Assembly (NCBI RefSeq): GCF_001595985.1
Contig: NZ_LOJJ01000018.1
Coordinates: 1-64,000, forward strand
Reading direction: 5' to 3'
Origin: Polynucleobacter sinensis
Lineage (GTDB): Bacteria > Pseudomonadota > Gammaproteobacteria > Burkholderiales > Burkholderiaceae
DNA length: 64,000 nt
The position numbers and the translations under genes are program-made. Shown one piece after another: positions 24,249 to 34,833 of this stretch; within the stretch, counting starts at the first letter, position 1; every line of letters starts with the position of its first letter. The notes beneath the pieces were generated by a model. It was given only the letters and a program-made list of their open reading frames with translations. It ran no database searches and was not told the DNA's origin.

Positions 24249-25184
24249 ATGACAAGACTATATTTTAATGACGTTGTAACAAGAGACGGCTTTCAGATTG
24301 AGCCAAATTTTATTCCCACCGAAGACAAGATTAAGTTAGTTGATGAGCTCAGTGATTGTGGCTTCGCAAAAATTGAAGTGACTTCTTTCACGTCGCCAAA
24401 ATCAATACCAATGCTACGCGATGCTGAAGAGGTGATGGGCCGTATTAAGCGAGTCCCTGGCGTTGAGTACACCGTCTTGGTGCCAAATCTGCGAGGTGCA
24501 GAGCGTGCCCTTGAATCGAAGGCAGATGAGTTCAACTTGGTGATGTCCACTTCAGAAACCCATAATTTGGCAAATTTGCGTATGGGGCGTGAAAAAAGTT
24601 TTGCAGGATTGGCCGAAGTGATTAAGTACGTTGACGGTAGAACGCCAATTAACGTCTCCTTGTCTACCTGCTTTGGCTGCCCAATGGAGGGTGAAGTCCC
24701 TCAAACAGTTGTGGAAGGATTTGCGCAGCGTTTTGCTGATTTAGGCGTAAGGGGTCTTACGATTTGCGATACCACTGGTATGGCTAACCCAGACCAAGTT
24801 AAGAAAATGTGTGATGCCTTGCAAAAACGCTTCCCATCATTACAGCTCACATTGCATTTTCACAATACACGAGGCATGGGCTTAGCTAATGTTTTGGCGG
24901 CAGTTCAATCTGGCATAGTGCGCTTTGATGGATCTTTGGGTGGTCTAGGCGGCTGTCCATATGCTCCAGGAGCAAGCGGAAATATTTCTAGTGAAGATGC
25001 TATTCACATGCTAGATGCCATGGGATATGACACTGGAATCAATATTCCAAAACTATTGCTACTAGCAAAAGAGTTGCCAAAAATTGTTGGGCATGAAGTA
25101 CCAGGTCAAGTAGCTAAGGCAGGAAGCACCTTTACTTTGCATCCTGAACCAGCTTATGTCGACGAATTGCGTCGCGCTCAATAA
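24249..25184 (+). CDS. Hydroxymethylglutaryl-CoA lyase family enzyme
   Basis: A 311-residue HMGL-like TIM-barrel lyase. The N-terminal NDVVTRDGFQIEPNF holds the Arg/Asp of the metal site, HFHNTRGMGLAN provides the metal histidines, and GGLGGCPYAPGASGN carries the catalytic loop cysteine characteristic of HMG-CoA lyases. It follows the CoA-transferase by 14 bases. The pair could activate and cleave a 3-hydroxy-3-methylglutarate-like acid to a 2-oxo/acetoacetate product plus acetyl-CoA. Confidence 0.85.
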   Translation: MTRLYFNDVVTRDGFQIEPNFIPTEDKIKLVDELSDCGFAKIEVTSFTSPKSIPMLRDAEEVMGRIKRVPGVEYTVLVPNLRGAERALESKADEFNLVMSTSETHNLANLRMGREKSFAGLAEVIKYVDGRTPINVSLSTCFGCPMEGEVPQTVVEGFAQRFADLGVRGLTICDTTGMANPDQVKKMCDALQKRFPSLQLTLHFHNTRGMGLANVLAAVQSGIVRFDGSLGGLGGCPYAPGASGNISSEDAIHMLDAMGYDTGINIPKLLLLAKELPKIVGHEVPGQVAKAGSTFTLHPEPAYVDELRRAQ

Positions 25185-25203
25185 TCTAAGCTAGAACTTA
25201 ATC

Positions 25204-28008
25204 ATGAAAAAACAACCTCCAATTGATGTGAGGGAAGAGCCTCTCTTGGAAGATATTCGCCTGCTAGGAAAGATATTGGGAGATATTGTCCGCGAGCAAG
25301 AGGGTAAAGCGGTATATGGACTTGTTGAACAAATTAGAAAGCTCTCGGTGTCATTTCACCGAGATGCCAATCAAAAAGCGAATCAAGAATTAACTAAGCT
25401 TCTCAAAGGGCTTAGTGGTGAAAGTGCTATGAAGGTGCTTCGAGCCTTTACTTACTTTAGTCATTTAGCAAATTTGGCTGAAGATAGACATCACATTCGC
25501 AGAAGAATTGCACATGAACGCGAGGGAAGTTTTAGGGATGGAAGTATCCCTGCTGCAATGAATAAGTTAACAAGGGCAGGTGTTAGTAATAAAAAAATCT
25601 CAGAAACTTTGGCTAATAGCCTAATTTCTCCCGTGCTTACTGCGCATCCAACAGAGGTGCAGAGGACAAGTATTTTGGAGGCAGAGCGTGAGATTGCAAA
25701 CCTACTGACTGCTCGAGATCAAATCAAAGAATCATCTAAAGCAAGCAATCCATCGAAGGATGAGCTCTTACTAAAAGAGCTTAAATTAAATGAAGATTTA
25801 ATTCGAGTTAGAGTGCTTCAACTTTGGCATACCAGGCTATTGCGCTTTACTAAGTTAACTGTTGCGGATGAAATTGAAAATGCACTTAGTTACTATGAGA
25901 CGACATTTTTAAGAGAAATTCCGAAAATATATGCGCAACTTGAAGATTCTCTAACCGGATATTCAGTTGCAAACTTTTTCAAAATGGGCCAATGGATTGG
26001 CGGGGATCGAGACGGCAACCCTAATGTCAGCGCTAAGACTTTAGAGTACGCAGTTTCTCGGCAGGCTGAAATGGTGTTGCGGCACTATTTAACTGAAGTG
26101 CATCACTTGGGAAGAGAGTTATCGGTCTCTGCTTTACTCTTGAAGTTTCCTAAAAAGATGCAGGAGCTTGCTGCTGCCTCACCAGACACCAATGAGCATC
26201 GCCAAGATGAGCCTTATCGCAGAGCGCTTACGGGCATGTATTCCAGGTTGGCAGCCACTTTAAAAGCATTGACTGGCACTGATGCTGCCCGTCATGCGGT
26301 GGCACCTCAAAATCCCTATGCTAGTGCACAAGAGTTTTTGACTGACTTGAAAACGATTGAAGCCTCTCTTATTTCTCAAAATGCAGAAGCATTAGCAAAT
26401 AAGCGTTTGCGTGGACTTATTAGGGCGGTAGGGGTCTTTGGATTTCATTTGGCGACAGTCGATTTGCGTCAAAGCTCTGATATGCATGAGGCAGTATTAG
26501 TTGAATTATTGCAGGCGGCAAGTATTGAGAGTAATTATTCAGCGCTATCTGAAGAGGCCAAGCAAAAGCTTTTACTTTCTTTGCTTAAGGATCCACGTCC
26601 ATTGCGTGTTGTAGGTCAAAAGTATTCTGATTTTGCTTTATCTGAGATTGCCATATTTGAAATGGCCAAAAAGATTCGTTCTCAATTTGGTGCTGATGCA
26701 ATTCGTCACTACATTATTAGCCACACAGAGACAGTTAGCGATTTATTGGAAGTACTTTTATTGCAAAAAGAAGTTGGACTTATGACTGGCGTACTTGGCA
26801 AAAAGCCTGTGGCTGATTTAATTGTTGTCCCTTTATTTGAAACTATTGAGGATTTGCGTAACGCCGCCCCGATAATGCGTGATTACTATGCTCTTCCAGG
26901 TGTGCTTCCTTTAATTAAAGGGTCTGGTGCCGAGCAAGACATTATGTTGGGCTATTCGGACTCCAATAAGGATGGCGGCATCGTTACCAGCAACTGGGAA
27001 CTGTATTGTGCTGAGCTTGCCTTGGTACAAATATTTGACCCGCTTGGGACTGAGCATGGAATAAAAATGCGCTTGTTCCACGGTAGGGGAGGCACTGTTG
27101 GACGAGGTGGAGGCCCAAGTTATGAAGCTATTCTTGCGCAGCCCCCTGGTACTGTTCGGGGTCAGATACGCTTGACCGAGCAGGGAGAGGTGATTGGATC
27201 TAAATATGCTAATCCGGATATTGGCAGAAGAAATTTAGAAACCTTAGTAGCGGCGACACTGGAAGCAACGCTGCTTAAGCCAACTAAGCCAGCAACAAAA
27301 GAGTTTTTGGCAGCAGCAGCAAAGATTTCCCAGTCAAGCATGGATGCTTATCGTGGTTTGGTATATGAAACCCCAGGATTTGCGGAGTACTTTTTTGATG
27401 CAACCCCAATAAAAGAGATCGCAAAGCTCAATATTGGATCTCGGCCAGCGAGTCGTAAGGCAAATCAAAAGATTGAAGATTTAAGAGCTATTCCCTGGGG
27501 CTTTAGTTGGGGGCAGTCTCGATTAACTTTGCCAGGCTGGTACGGATTTGGATCTGCGATTGAGCAATTTCTAAATAGACCTAGCGCCTCCGAAAAAAAA
27601 GCCGCACTATTAACGCTACAAAAAATGTATCAGCAGTGGCCATTTTTTAGAACGCTTTTATCTAATATAGATATGGTGTTAGCAAAGAGTGATCTGGCTC
27701 TGGCATCACGCTATAGCGAATTAGTCGCTGATGTAAAACTGCGTAAGAGAATTTTTGGCGCCATAGAGGCGGAATGGAATAAGACAGTCAGCGCTTTAAA
27801 CGCTATTACAGGTGAGAAGGTTAGGCTCGCAAATAATCCTGCTTTGGCACGTTCTATACGTAATCGCTTCCCTTATATTGATCCCTTGCATCACTTGCAG
27901 GTTGAGTTAGTGCGACGCTATCGCTCTGGAAAACAAGATGACCGCGTACAAAGAGGAGTCCATATCGCCATTAATGGCATTGCTGCTGGCCTAAGGAATA
28001 CGGGTTAA
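25204..28008 (+). CDS. ppc: Phosphoenolpyruvate carboxylase
   Basis: A 934-residue enzyme converting PEP and bicarbonate to oxaloacetate. The catalytic His148 is in [13 protein letters not shown]. The second signature lies near [13 protein letters not shown], and [15 protein letters not shown] is the PEP-binding glycine loop. The C-terminus ends in RNTG, as in active PEPCs. Location inside a catabolic operon, next to glycerate kinase and a hydroxypyruvate-reductase-like gene, is unusual for a housekeeping anaplerotic gene and recalls serine-cycle clusters. Confidence 0.95.
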   Translation: MKKQPPIDVREEPLLEDIRLLGKILGDIVREQEGKAVYGLVEQIRKLSVSFHRDANQKANQELTKLLKGLSGESAMKVLRAFTYFSHLANLAEDRHHIRRRIAHEREGSFRDGSIPAAMNKLTRAGVSNKKISETLANSLISPVLTAHPTEVQRTSILEAEREIANLLTARDQIKESSKASNPSKDELLLKELKLNEDLIRVRVLQLWHTRLLRFTKLTVADEIENALSYYETTFLREIPKIYAQLEDSLTGYSVANFFKMGQWIGGDRDGNPNVSAKTLEYAVSRQAEMVLRHYLTEVHHLGRELSVSALLLKFPKKMQELAAASPDTNEHRQDEPYRRALTGMYSRLAATLKALTGTDAARHAVAPQNPYASAQEFLTDLKTIEASLISQNAEALANKRLRGLIRAVGVFGFHLATVDLRQSSDMHEAVLVELLQAASIESNYSALSEEAKQKLLLSLLKDPRPLRVVGQKYSDFALSEIAIFEMAKKIRSQFGADAIRHYIISHTETVSDLLEVLLLQKEVGLMTGVLGKKPVADLIVVPLFETIEDLRNAAPIMRDYYALPGVLPLIKGSGAEQDIMLGYSDSNKDGGIVTSNWELYCAELALVQIFDPLGTEHGIKMRLFHGRGGTVGRGGGPSYEAILAQPPGTVRGQIRLTEQGEVIGSKYANPDIGRRNLETLVAATLEATLLKPTKPATKEFLAAAAKISQSSMDAYRGLVYETPGFAEYFFDATPIKEIAKLNIGSRPASRKANQKIEDLRAIPWGFSWGQSRLTLPGWYGFGSAIEQFLNRPSASEKKAALLTLQKMYQQWPFFRTLLSNIDMVLAKSDLALASRYSELVADVKLRKRIFGAIEAEWNKTVSALNAITGEKVRLANNPALARSIRNRFPYIDPLHHLQVELVRRYRSGKQDDRVQRGVHIAINGIAAGLRNTG

Positions 28009-28013
28009 ACGAT

Positions 28014-29317
28014 ATGGACCAACAAATTCAAGAAAAGCCAGTTGATTTTCTAAGAGACCTTTATAAGGTTGCTGTTAAGGCAGCAATGCCTGACTTCAAA
28101 AGTCTTGGCCTACAGTTCCCCAGCCCTAAAGCGGGCAAGATCATTGTGATTGGTGCTGGAAAGGCTGCGGCGTCAATGGCTAAATCATTTGAGTTGGCCG
28201 CTAAAGAGTTTTGGTCTGCTGCTGATTATGAAAAAATTTGTGGTCTTGTAGTTACCCGCTATGGCCATAGCTTGGCTTGCGAAAAGATCGAGGTTATTGA
28301 AGCATCGCATCCAGTGCCTGATGGGGCGGGTGAGATTGCTGCAAAACGTATTCTTGAAATGGTTGGTAATTTAAGTGCTAATGATTTAGTAATTTTCTTG
28401 GCTTCTGGTGGCGGATCCTCATTGCTCACTATGCCTATCGATGGCGTTACATTGGAAGAGAAAAAAGCAATCAATAAGGCCTTGCTTCAATGTGGCGCCT
28501 CAATCTTTGAAATTAATTGTGTACGAAAACATTTATCTAAAATCAAGGGTGGTCGATTGGCGCAATTATGCGCTCCAGCACAAATCTTGACCTATGCAAT
28601 ATCAGATATTCCGGGAGATGACCCGGCTATTATTGCCAGCGGCCCTACAACCCCAGATGAAAGTACTTGTGCAGATGCGCTAAAGGTCATCAGCAAATAC
28701 CAAATTGAGATATCAGACTATATCCGCAGAAGTCTTGAAGAAAGAATATTAGAGACTCCAAAAAAAATGCCTCGATATTTTTGACTACTCCATCCCCAGT
28801 AGTCTTAACGACCGCGGAAAAGTCCCTAGAGGCCGCAAAAGCATTCGCCCTAAGTAAGAATATTGGCTCAGAAATTTTCTCTGATTGTATTGAAGGAGAG
28901 GCACAGGAAGTCGGCGCAGTATTTGGCGCAATGGCAAAGTGGATTAGCAAAAAGAACACAGTATTAAAAAAACCCGTTGTATTGCTTAGCGGTGGGGAGA
29001 CAACAGTAACGGTAAAAGGTAATGGCCGAGGCGGCAGGAATACGGAATTCCTATTAAGTTTCGCGAACGTCGCTAATGGTGCCAACGGAATCTACGCAAT
29101 TGCTGCGGATACAGATGGTATAGATGGTTCTGAGGATAATGCTGGCGCCACCTATAGCCCTGAAACTATTCGTAAAGGAATTGATGCAGGTGTGGATCTA
29201 GCTTCGCATTTAAATGCCAATGATGCTTACTCCTATTTCAGTGTTACCGGAGATCTCTTAGTTACTGGCCCTACCCGAACAAATGTAAACGACTTTAGAG
29301 CAATTCTGATTATTTAA
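28014..29317 (+). pseudogene. Glycerate 2-kinase (GckA/TtuD type), frameshifted
   Basis: Two overlapping frames together cover one glycerate 2-kinase of about 434 residues. 28014-28784 encodes the N-terminal DUF4147 part (VIGAGKAAASMAKSFE, LASGGGSSLL, CVRKHLSKIKGGRLA, SDIPGDDPAIIASGP). 28781-29317 encodes the C-terminal MOFRL part (LLSGGETTVTVKGNGRGGRNTEFLL, AADTDGIDGSEDNAGA). The break is at a run of eight A at 28760-28767; nine A would join the frames as TPKKNASIF. It may be a real mutation, an assembly error, or slippage at the A-run. The intact enzyme makes 2-phosphoglycerate. Confidence 0.82.
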
Positions 29318-29321
29318 ATAC

Positions 29322-30305
29322 ATGAATACGAATACACAAAAACCCAAAATCCTTGTCGCTAGAGCGATATTCCCCGAGGCTTTGGCTAAATTGGAAGAAA
29401 CCTTTGAGGTTCGGTCTAATCAGGCCGATGTCATTTTTACCCCTGAGCAGTTACAAAAAGAACTTGCTGGAGTTGTAGGGGCTTTAGTTGCTGGAAGTGA
29501 ACGCATTGATGCAGCTGCTTTGGCTAATGCAACAGATTTAAAAGTCGTTGCCAATATCTCCGTAGGCTATAACAACTTTGATATCCCAGCGATTACCGCT
29601 GCTGGCGTGATGGCGACCAATACCCCAGATGTATTGACCGATACCACCGCCGATTTTGGTTTTGCCCTACTGATGGCAACTGCCAGAAGAATGACCGAAT
29701 CAGAGCATTGGGTCAGAGCGGGCCATTGGGATAAATGGTCGATTGTGAATAACCCGCTTGGTATGGATTTGCACCACAGTACCGTGGGCATTATTGGTAT
29801 GGGCCGCATCGGCCAGGGAATTGCTAAGCGTGCACTAGGATTTGGCATGCAGGTGATTTATCACAACCGTAGCCGTCTATCAGATGTCGATGAAAAAGCC
29901 TGTGGTGCCAAGTATGTTTCTAAAGAAGAGTTGCTACGCACCGCAGATCACGTAGTTTTGGTTTTACCCTATACCCCCGAGAATCATCATACGATCGGCG
30001 CAAAAGAGATTGCTCTGATGAAGCCGACGGCAACCTTGATAAACATTGCTCGGGGCGGGATTGTGGATGATGCGGCTTTGGCAAAAGCCCTCCAACAGAA
30101 AACCATCTTTGCTGCCGGCTTAGATGTCTTTGAGGGCGAACCAAGCGTACATCCGGAGTTACTCAAATGCAGTAATGTAGTTCTCGCTCCCCATATCGCT
30201 AGCGCAACCGAGAAGACACGCAGAGCTATGGTGGATTTGGCAATCGAGAATGTCGTAGCCGCACTATCTGGCAAAAAACCACCAAGCTTAATTAATTCAA
30301 TTTAA
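29322..30305 (+). CDS. D-2-hydroxyacid dehydrogenase (glyoxylate/hydroxypyruvate reductase type)
   Basis: A 327-residue NAD(P)-dependent dehydrogenase. The Rossmann motif GMGRIGQGIAKRA lies near residue 153. The catalytic Arg is in NIARGGIVDD, the Glu in DVFEGEPSVHP and the His in LAPHIASAT, matching the GhrB/TkrA group. It lies 4 bases after the kinase gene. Together they would convert hydroxypyruvate or tartronate semialdehyde products via glycerate to 2-phosphoglycerate. Confidence 0.88.
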   Translation: MNTNTQKPKILVARAIFPEALAKLEETFEVRSNQADVIFTPEQLQKELAGVVGALVAGSERIDAAALANATDLKVVANISVGYNNFDIPAITAAGVMATNTPDVLTDTTADFGFALLMATARRMTESEHWVRAGHWDKWSIVNNPLGMDLHHSTVGIIGMGRIGQGIAKRALGFGMQVIYHNRSRLSDVDEKACGAKYVSKEELLRTADHVVLVLPYTPENHHTIGAKEIALMKPTATLINIARGGIVDDAALAKALQQKTIFAAGLDVFEGEPSVHPELLKCSNVVLAPHIASATEKTRRAMVDLAIENVVAALSGKKPPSLINSI

Positions 30306-30315
30306 AGGAGTAAAC

Positions 30316-30708
30316 ATGATTGATCATTTAGATCACCTAGTACTGACAACGGCTAAAGAGGTTGAGTGTGTCGATTTCTACACTCGTGTTCTTGGCATGA
30401 AGCTTGAATCCTTTATTGGTGGTACCCCACCAGTTGAAAGAAAAGCGTTTAAGTTTGGCAACCAAAAAATTAATTTGCATATTAAAGGCAAAGAGTTCGA
30501 GCCAAAAGCAGACATCCCAACCCCAGGATCATTAGATTTATGTTTTATTGCTGATCGGCCCCTTGCAAAAGTCATTGAAAAACTCACGGCAGAAGGTTGG
30601 CCGATTATTGAAGGGCCCGTAGTGCGTACTGGGGCTACTCAAAAGATTAATTCAGTCTACGTTCGGGACCCCGACCTGAATCTCATTGAAATTTCAGAAC
30701 TCATTTAA
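30316..30708 (+). CDS. VOC-family (glyoxalase/dioxygenase-like) protein
   Basis: A 130-residue vicinal-oxygen-chelate protein. Possible metal ligands are His4 or His7 in IDHLDHLVLTT, the HIKGKEFEP segment, and the late Glu of VRDPDLNLIEIS. It is the usual size for a single VOC unit and starts behind AAAGGAG. The substrate cannot be inferred; isomerisation or epimerisation of a CoA ester or glyoxal conjugate would fit the operon. Confidence 0.82.
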   Translation: MIDHLDHLVLTTAKEVECVDFYTRVLGMKLESFIGGTPPVERKAFKFGNQKINLHIKGKEFEPKADIPTPGSLDLCFIADRPLAKVIEKLTAEGWPIIEGPVVRTGATQKINSVYVRDPDLNLIEISELI

Positions 30709-30728
30709 GCATACAAGTGGAGACCAAA

Positions 30729-31705
30729 ATGAAAAAACCATATGGATCAAAGGCCTCACAGTGATCTCATTTATAGGGGCGTCTATTTATGGATATGCAC
30801 AAGAGAGCTACCCAAGTAGGCCAATTACTTTAATTGTTCCCAGTTCTGCAGGGGGCACCACTGACTTTACTGCGCGTCTCATGTCTGAGCCATTAACAAA
30901 AGCATTGGGTCAGCCAGTTATCGTGGATAACAAAGGCGGTGCCTCGGGGAATATTGGTGGTCAAGCAGTTGCTGTTGCCAAGCCTGATGGATATACATTG
31001 CTAGTGGCATATAGTGGTTACCAAGTTGGCAATCCCCATTTGTTTAAAAATTTACCTTGGGATCCTATTAAAGACTTTGCTCCAGTAGCGTTCTTGACTC
31101 GGGCCCCCCAGGTTGTTGTTGCTAGCCCTAATTTACCCGTTAATGATTTAAAAGAATTGGTTGCATATGCTAAGGCAAATCCAGGTAAGTTGAATTACGC
31201 ATCCTCAGGTAGCGGATCCATACAACATATTTCCGCAGAGCTTTTAAAGCAGGTGACTGGAATTAAGATGGCTCATATCCCATACAAGGGTGCGGGTCCA
31301 GCGGTTCAGGATCTAATGGCTGGACAGGTTGACTTATTTATTACTACGCCAGCGTCTGTTATTGGTCAGATTAAAGGCGGAAAACTTAAGGCATTGGCTG
31401 TTACAAGTCAAAAAAGGTTAACCTCATTGCCAAACGTGGCAACAGCTAGTGAGCAAGGAGTTAAAGACTTCAACATTGACTCCTGGTTTGCCTTATATGC
31501 TCCAATAGGTACTTCGCCAGAGATTGTGAAAAAATTAAATTCAGAAGTAAACAAGATTCTTGCTAGACCAGATATAAAAAATAAAGCTGAAGATTCTGGA
31601 ACTTTTGTAGAGCAAATGACTCCAGCTCAGCTGGCTGCCTTTACCAAAAAAGAATATGAATACTGGGGTAAGGTGATTAAGAGTGCAAGCATTAGTGCTG
31701 AATAA
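30729..31705 (+). CDS. TctC/Bug periplasmic binding protein, start disturbed by a 1-base shift
   Basis: The mature part (YPSRPITLIVPSSAGGTTDFTARL, then VIVDNKGGASGNIGGQAVA) is a standard tripartite-tricarboxylate-type binding protein. The ATG at 30729, behind AAGTGGAG, is one base out of frame. With seven instead of six A at 30732-30737 it would read MKKTIWIKG, then a clean signal peptide ending YGYAQ. Without that base, translation must use a TTG at 30686 (inside the VOC gene) or a GTG at 30761. The gene is either recently damaged or affected by a homopolymer error. Confidence 0.8.
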
Positions 31706-31751
31706 CATGGCTTTTAATAAAAACCAATTTTCTAGCCATGATTGAATAAAG

Positions 31752-32933
31752 ATGTCTACTAATAAAAGAAAATCTACTGATCATCAACAGCCACTATCAA
31801 ATGTCTTAGTTATTGATCTTTCAAGACTTGTATCTGGAAATATTTTGACTCATGTATTGGCAGATATGGGTGCGCAAGTAGTAAAAATAGAAACTCCTGG
31901 AAGGGGTGATGAATTGCGCTCATGGAAGCGCAAAGGAGTAAGTACATATTGGTCGGCATACTCTAGAAATAAGGATAGTGTCTGTCTAAATTTACGCGAA
32001 CCAAAAGGCATTCAAAAGCTAAAAGAGTTATTAAAGGATGCTGACATCATGGTTGAAAATTTTCGACCAGGTACTTTAGAGAAGATGGGGTTAGATGTTC
32101 AAACTCTAGAATCTATTAATCCTAGATTAATAGTTATGAGAATTTCCGGCTGGGGCCAAACGGGATTATTTTCTGATAGGGGTGGGTTTGGTTCTCTTAT
32201 TGAGGCAATGAGCGGTTTTGCTTCTATGAATGGATTTGATGATCGACCACCTGTATTGCCTCCATTTGCTATGGCTGATAGTGTGGCGGGAATTTATGGT
32301 TCCGCTATTGCTTTGGCATTGCTTAATCAACAAAGGTCAAAAGAAAATCCAACAGTACAAGAAGTGGACCTTTCATTATTTGAGCCACTATTCTCGATTC
32401 TTGGACCACAAGCTGCTGAATACCAACTAACTGGTAGTGTAACTCCAAGGTCTGGAAGCAGATCTCCAACTCATGCGCCAAGAAATGTCTACAAAACTAA
32501 AGATGGGCGTTGGATCGCACTCTCGGCGGGAATGGAAGGTACATTAGTTAGGTTATTCGAAGGCATTGGATATCCGGATGGTCTACGTGACTCCCGCTTT
32601 TCTTCCCATGAAGCACGCCTAAAAAATATTGATGCACTTGATGACTTAATTCAGACTCACATAAACAAACTCTCGTTGGTTGAAGCATTGGAGTTTTTCA
32701 AAGAGCGAGACATTACTGCAGGTCAGGTTTGCGATGTTGCGGATTTGATAGATCATCCCTATATGAAAAATAGGGGTTTGTTGGTAAGTGCGGACACTCC
32801 TGAAGGGCCTTCAATACTAATTCATGCGCCACCTTACAAAATTAATGGGGTTAGACCCAAGATAAGACGAGCTGCTCCAACAATAGGGCAGGACAACGCA
32901 AAGTGGATTGAAAAAAATAAGGAAGAAATTTAG
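31752..32933 (+). CDS. CaiB/BaiF class III CoA-transferase
   Basis: A 393-residue second family III CoA-transferase, with VIDLSRLVSGNILTHVLADMGAQVVKIETP, then ENFRPGTLEKMGLD and RISGWGQTGLFSDRGGFGSL. The next gene, a CitE-type lyase, starts on the last base of its stop codon, so the two are tightly coupled. A CoA-transferase plus malyl/citramalyl-CoA-lyase pair is the arrangement expected for activating and cleaving malate, citramalate or a similar hydroxy acid. Confidence 0.88.
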   Translation: MSTNKRKSTDHQQPLSNVLVIDLSRLVSGNILTHVLADMGAQVVKIETPGRGDELRSWKRKGVSTYWSAYSRNKDSVCLNLREPKGIQKLKELLKDADIMVENFRPGTLEKMGLDVQTLESINPRLIVMRISGWGQTGLFSDRGGFGSLIEAMSGFASMNGFDDRPPVLPPFAMADSVAGIYGSAIALALLNQQRSKENPTVQEVDLSLFEPLFSILGPQAAEYQLTGSVTPRSGSRSPTHAPRNVYKTKDGRWIALSAGMEGTLVRLFEGIGYPDGLRDSRFSSHEARLKNIDALDDLIQTHINKLSLVEALEFFKERDITAGQVCDVADLIDHPYMKNRGLLVSADTPEGPSILIHAPPYKINGVRPKIRRAAPTIGQDNAKWIEKNKEEI

Positions 32934-33790
32934 TGGACAAGGGATTATTAAGATCATTTTTATTTGTCCCTGCTGACAATGAAAAATTATTGAGAAGTGC
33001 GATAGCTAAACCATGTGATGTAGTCATTTTGGATTTAGAGGATGGCACTCATCCTCAGAGAAAAGAATTCGCTCGGGGGAAATTAAAAGAATCAATTAAA
33101 GAAATTAAGGCCGCAAAAAAGCATGTTGCGGTCAGGATAAACGGCGACCTTAATACGGCGGTGACCGATCTTAGAGCTGCTGTACAAGATGGACTAGATA
33201 TTGTGGTATTGCCTAAGGTCGAATATGCGCGTGATGTGCAATTACTTTCCCAGTTAATTGGCGACCTTGAAAGGGTTTCAAATCTTCAATCAGGAACGGT
33301 GAAGTTTTTAATTCAGATTGAAAGTGCAGTTGCTATGCCGAATCTTTATGAAATTGCAGCTGCTGATTCAAGGGTCTTTGCAATGATGTTAGGGAGTGAG
33401 GACTATTCATTAGATGTAGGTGGACTACCAACTCCAGAAGCTTTATTTGTTCCTAGTATGATGGTTCTCCAGGCTTGTCGTGCTGCAGGGATTCAGCCAA
33501 TTGGATTTATTGCATCTATTGCAAATCTTGGGGAAGTTGATGAATTTAGGGTTGTTCTAAAGCAAGCTCGTGAATTGGGATTTCGAGGTGCGGTAATAGT
33601 CCATCCTAAGTTCTTAGAAGCTGTGAATGACTGCTATACGGCAACTGAAAGCGAAATTAAAGAAGCCGAGGAAATAGTTGAAAGATTCAAAGAGGCTCAG
33701 GCTAATGGACTTGGTGCTATAAAAGTTGCTGGGAAGATGATTGATAAGCCGGTGTATCTACGTGCGCTTGAAACTCTAGGGATTAAATAA
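32933..33790 (+). CDS. HpcH/HpaI-CitE family CoA-ester lyase (malyl/citramalyl-CoA lyase-like)
   Basis: A 285-residue CitE-like TIM-barrel lyase. FVPADNEKLLRSAIAKPCDVVILDLEDGT is the N-terminal signature, VRING has the substrate Arg, and LIQIESAVAM plus LGSEDYSLDVGG supply the metal-binding Glu and Asp. It starts with GTG overlapping the preceding stop by one base. It likely cleaves a 3-hydroxyacyl-CoA to acetyl- or propionyl-CoA plus glyoxylate or pyruvate. No citrate lyase alpha or gamma genes are nearby, so citrate lyase is unlikely. Confidence 0.85.
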   Translation: MDKGLLRSFLFVPADNEKLLRSAIAKPCDVVILDLEDGTHPQRKEFARGKLKESIKEIKAAKKHVAVRINGDLNTAVTDLRAAVQDGLDIVVLPKVEYARDVQLLSQLIGDLERVSNLQSGTVKFLIQIESAVAMPNLYEIAAADSRVFAMMLGSEDYSLDVGGLPTPEALFVPSMMVLQACRAAGIQPIGFIASIANLGEVDEFRVVLKQARELGFRGAVIVHPKFLEAVNDCYTATESEIKEAEEIVERFKEAQANGLGAIKVAGKMIDKPVYLRALETLGIK

Positions 33791-33796
33791 TTCACT

Positions 33797-34759
33797 ATGC
33801 TACAAAAAATAACATTCTTTTTATTGTTATCTTTATTTATTGTTCTAAATATATCGGCTCAACCATATCCAACTAGGCCTGTCACCATTGTGGTTCCTCA
33901 AGCGCCTGGAGGTACAAATGATTCAGTTGCAAGGATTCTTTCTCAAAAATTATCGGAACAAATGGGGCAGCCATTTATTGTCGAAAACAAGCCAGGTGCA
34001 GGCGGGAATATAGGCACGCAGTATGTAGCCGCTGCTCCTAAGGATGGTTACACGATTCTGCTGACCATTAGCAGTACGCAAGCAATTAACCCATGGCTTT
34101 ATAAATCCCCAGGATTTGACCCTGTTAAAGATTTTCAGCCGATAGCTTTGGTCGGGGTTGTGCCTAATGTTTTAGTCGTGAATCCATCATTTCCAGCAAA
34201 AAACCTAGCAGAATTTATTGCGATGGCAAAGAAAAATGATCCGCCATACCATTACGCTTCTGCTGGCAATGGTTCTTTAAACCACCTATTGGGTGAGATG
34301 ATTAATGAGTCAGTGGGTGGAAATCTGGAACATGTTCCTTATAAAGGTGTGGCGCCAGCGTTAAATGATTTGCTGGGAGGTCAGATTCCAATTGCCTTTG
34401 CAAGCCTGCCCTCCTGCATTCAATATATACAAACAGGAAAATTAAGAGCATTGGGTGTGAGTTCGGCAAAACGTTCACCATTTCTTCCAAATGTCCCTGC
34501 AATTTCTGAGGCGATACCAAAATTCTCAGGTGATTTATGGATTGCTTTCTTTGCTGCAAATGGCGTTCCTAAAAACGTTATAGATAAATTATCGAGCCAA
34601 ATTCAGATTGCAACATCAAGCCAGGAAGTTATTGAAAAATACAATACTCTTGGCATCCAAAGGCTTAATGGCGGCCCAGATAAATTAGCGGCGCTTCTAA
34701 ATGCCGATTTAATGAGCTGGAAAAAAATTGTTCAAAAATCAGGAGCAAGTGTTGATTAA
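33797..34759 (+). CDS. TctC/Bug periplasmic binding protein
   Basis: A 320-residue protein of full family length. It has a signal peptide ending NISAQ, then YPTRPVTIVVPQAPGGTNDSVARI and [27 protein letters not shown]. It lies 6 bases after the lyase gene and closes the operon before the terminator at 34811. It probably captures the organic acid consumed by the CoA-transferase/lyase pair. Confidence 0.9.
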   Translation: MLQKITFFLLLSLFIVLNISAQPYPTRPVTIVVPQAPGGTNDSVARILSQKLSEQMGQPFIVENKPGAGGNIGTQYVAAAPKDGYTILLTISSTQAINPWLYKSPGFDPVKDFQPIALVGVVPNVLVVNPSFPAKNLAEFIAMAKKNDPPYHYASAGNGSLNHLLGEMINESVGGNLEHVPYKGVAPALNDLLGGQIPIAFASLPSCIQYIQTGKLRALGVSSAKRSPFLPNVPAISEAIPKFSGDLWIAFFAANGVPKNVIDKLSSQIQIATSSQEVIEKYNTLGIQRLNGGPDKLAALLNADLMSWKKIVQKSGASVD

Positions 34760-34810
34760 TTTGGTTCCAAGAAATATTGATTAAATAAATTCGTAGTTCC
34801 CTAGCTTTAG

Positions 34811-34831
34811 CCGCCTTCGGGCGGTTTTTTT
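34811..34831 (+). terminator. Rho-independent terminator after the plus-strand operon
   Basis: CCGCC-TTCG-GGCGG stem-loop at 34811-34824 followed by seven T. It ends the operon just before the left direct repeat of the integrative element. Confidence 0.85.
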
Positions 34832-34833
34832 GA

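Noticed and set aside
32933..33790. Citrate lyase beta subunit
   Set aside because: No citrate lyase alpha, gamma or accessory genes are nearby. The coupled CaiB-type transferase points to a stand-alone malyl/citramalyl-CoA-lyase-type role.
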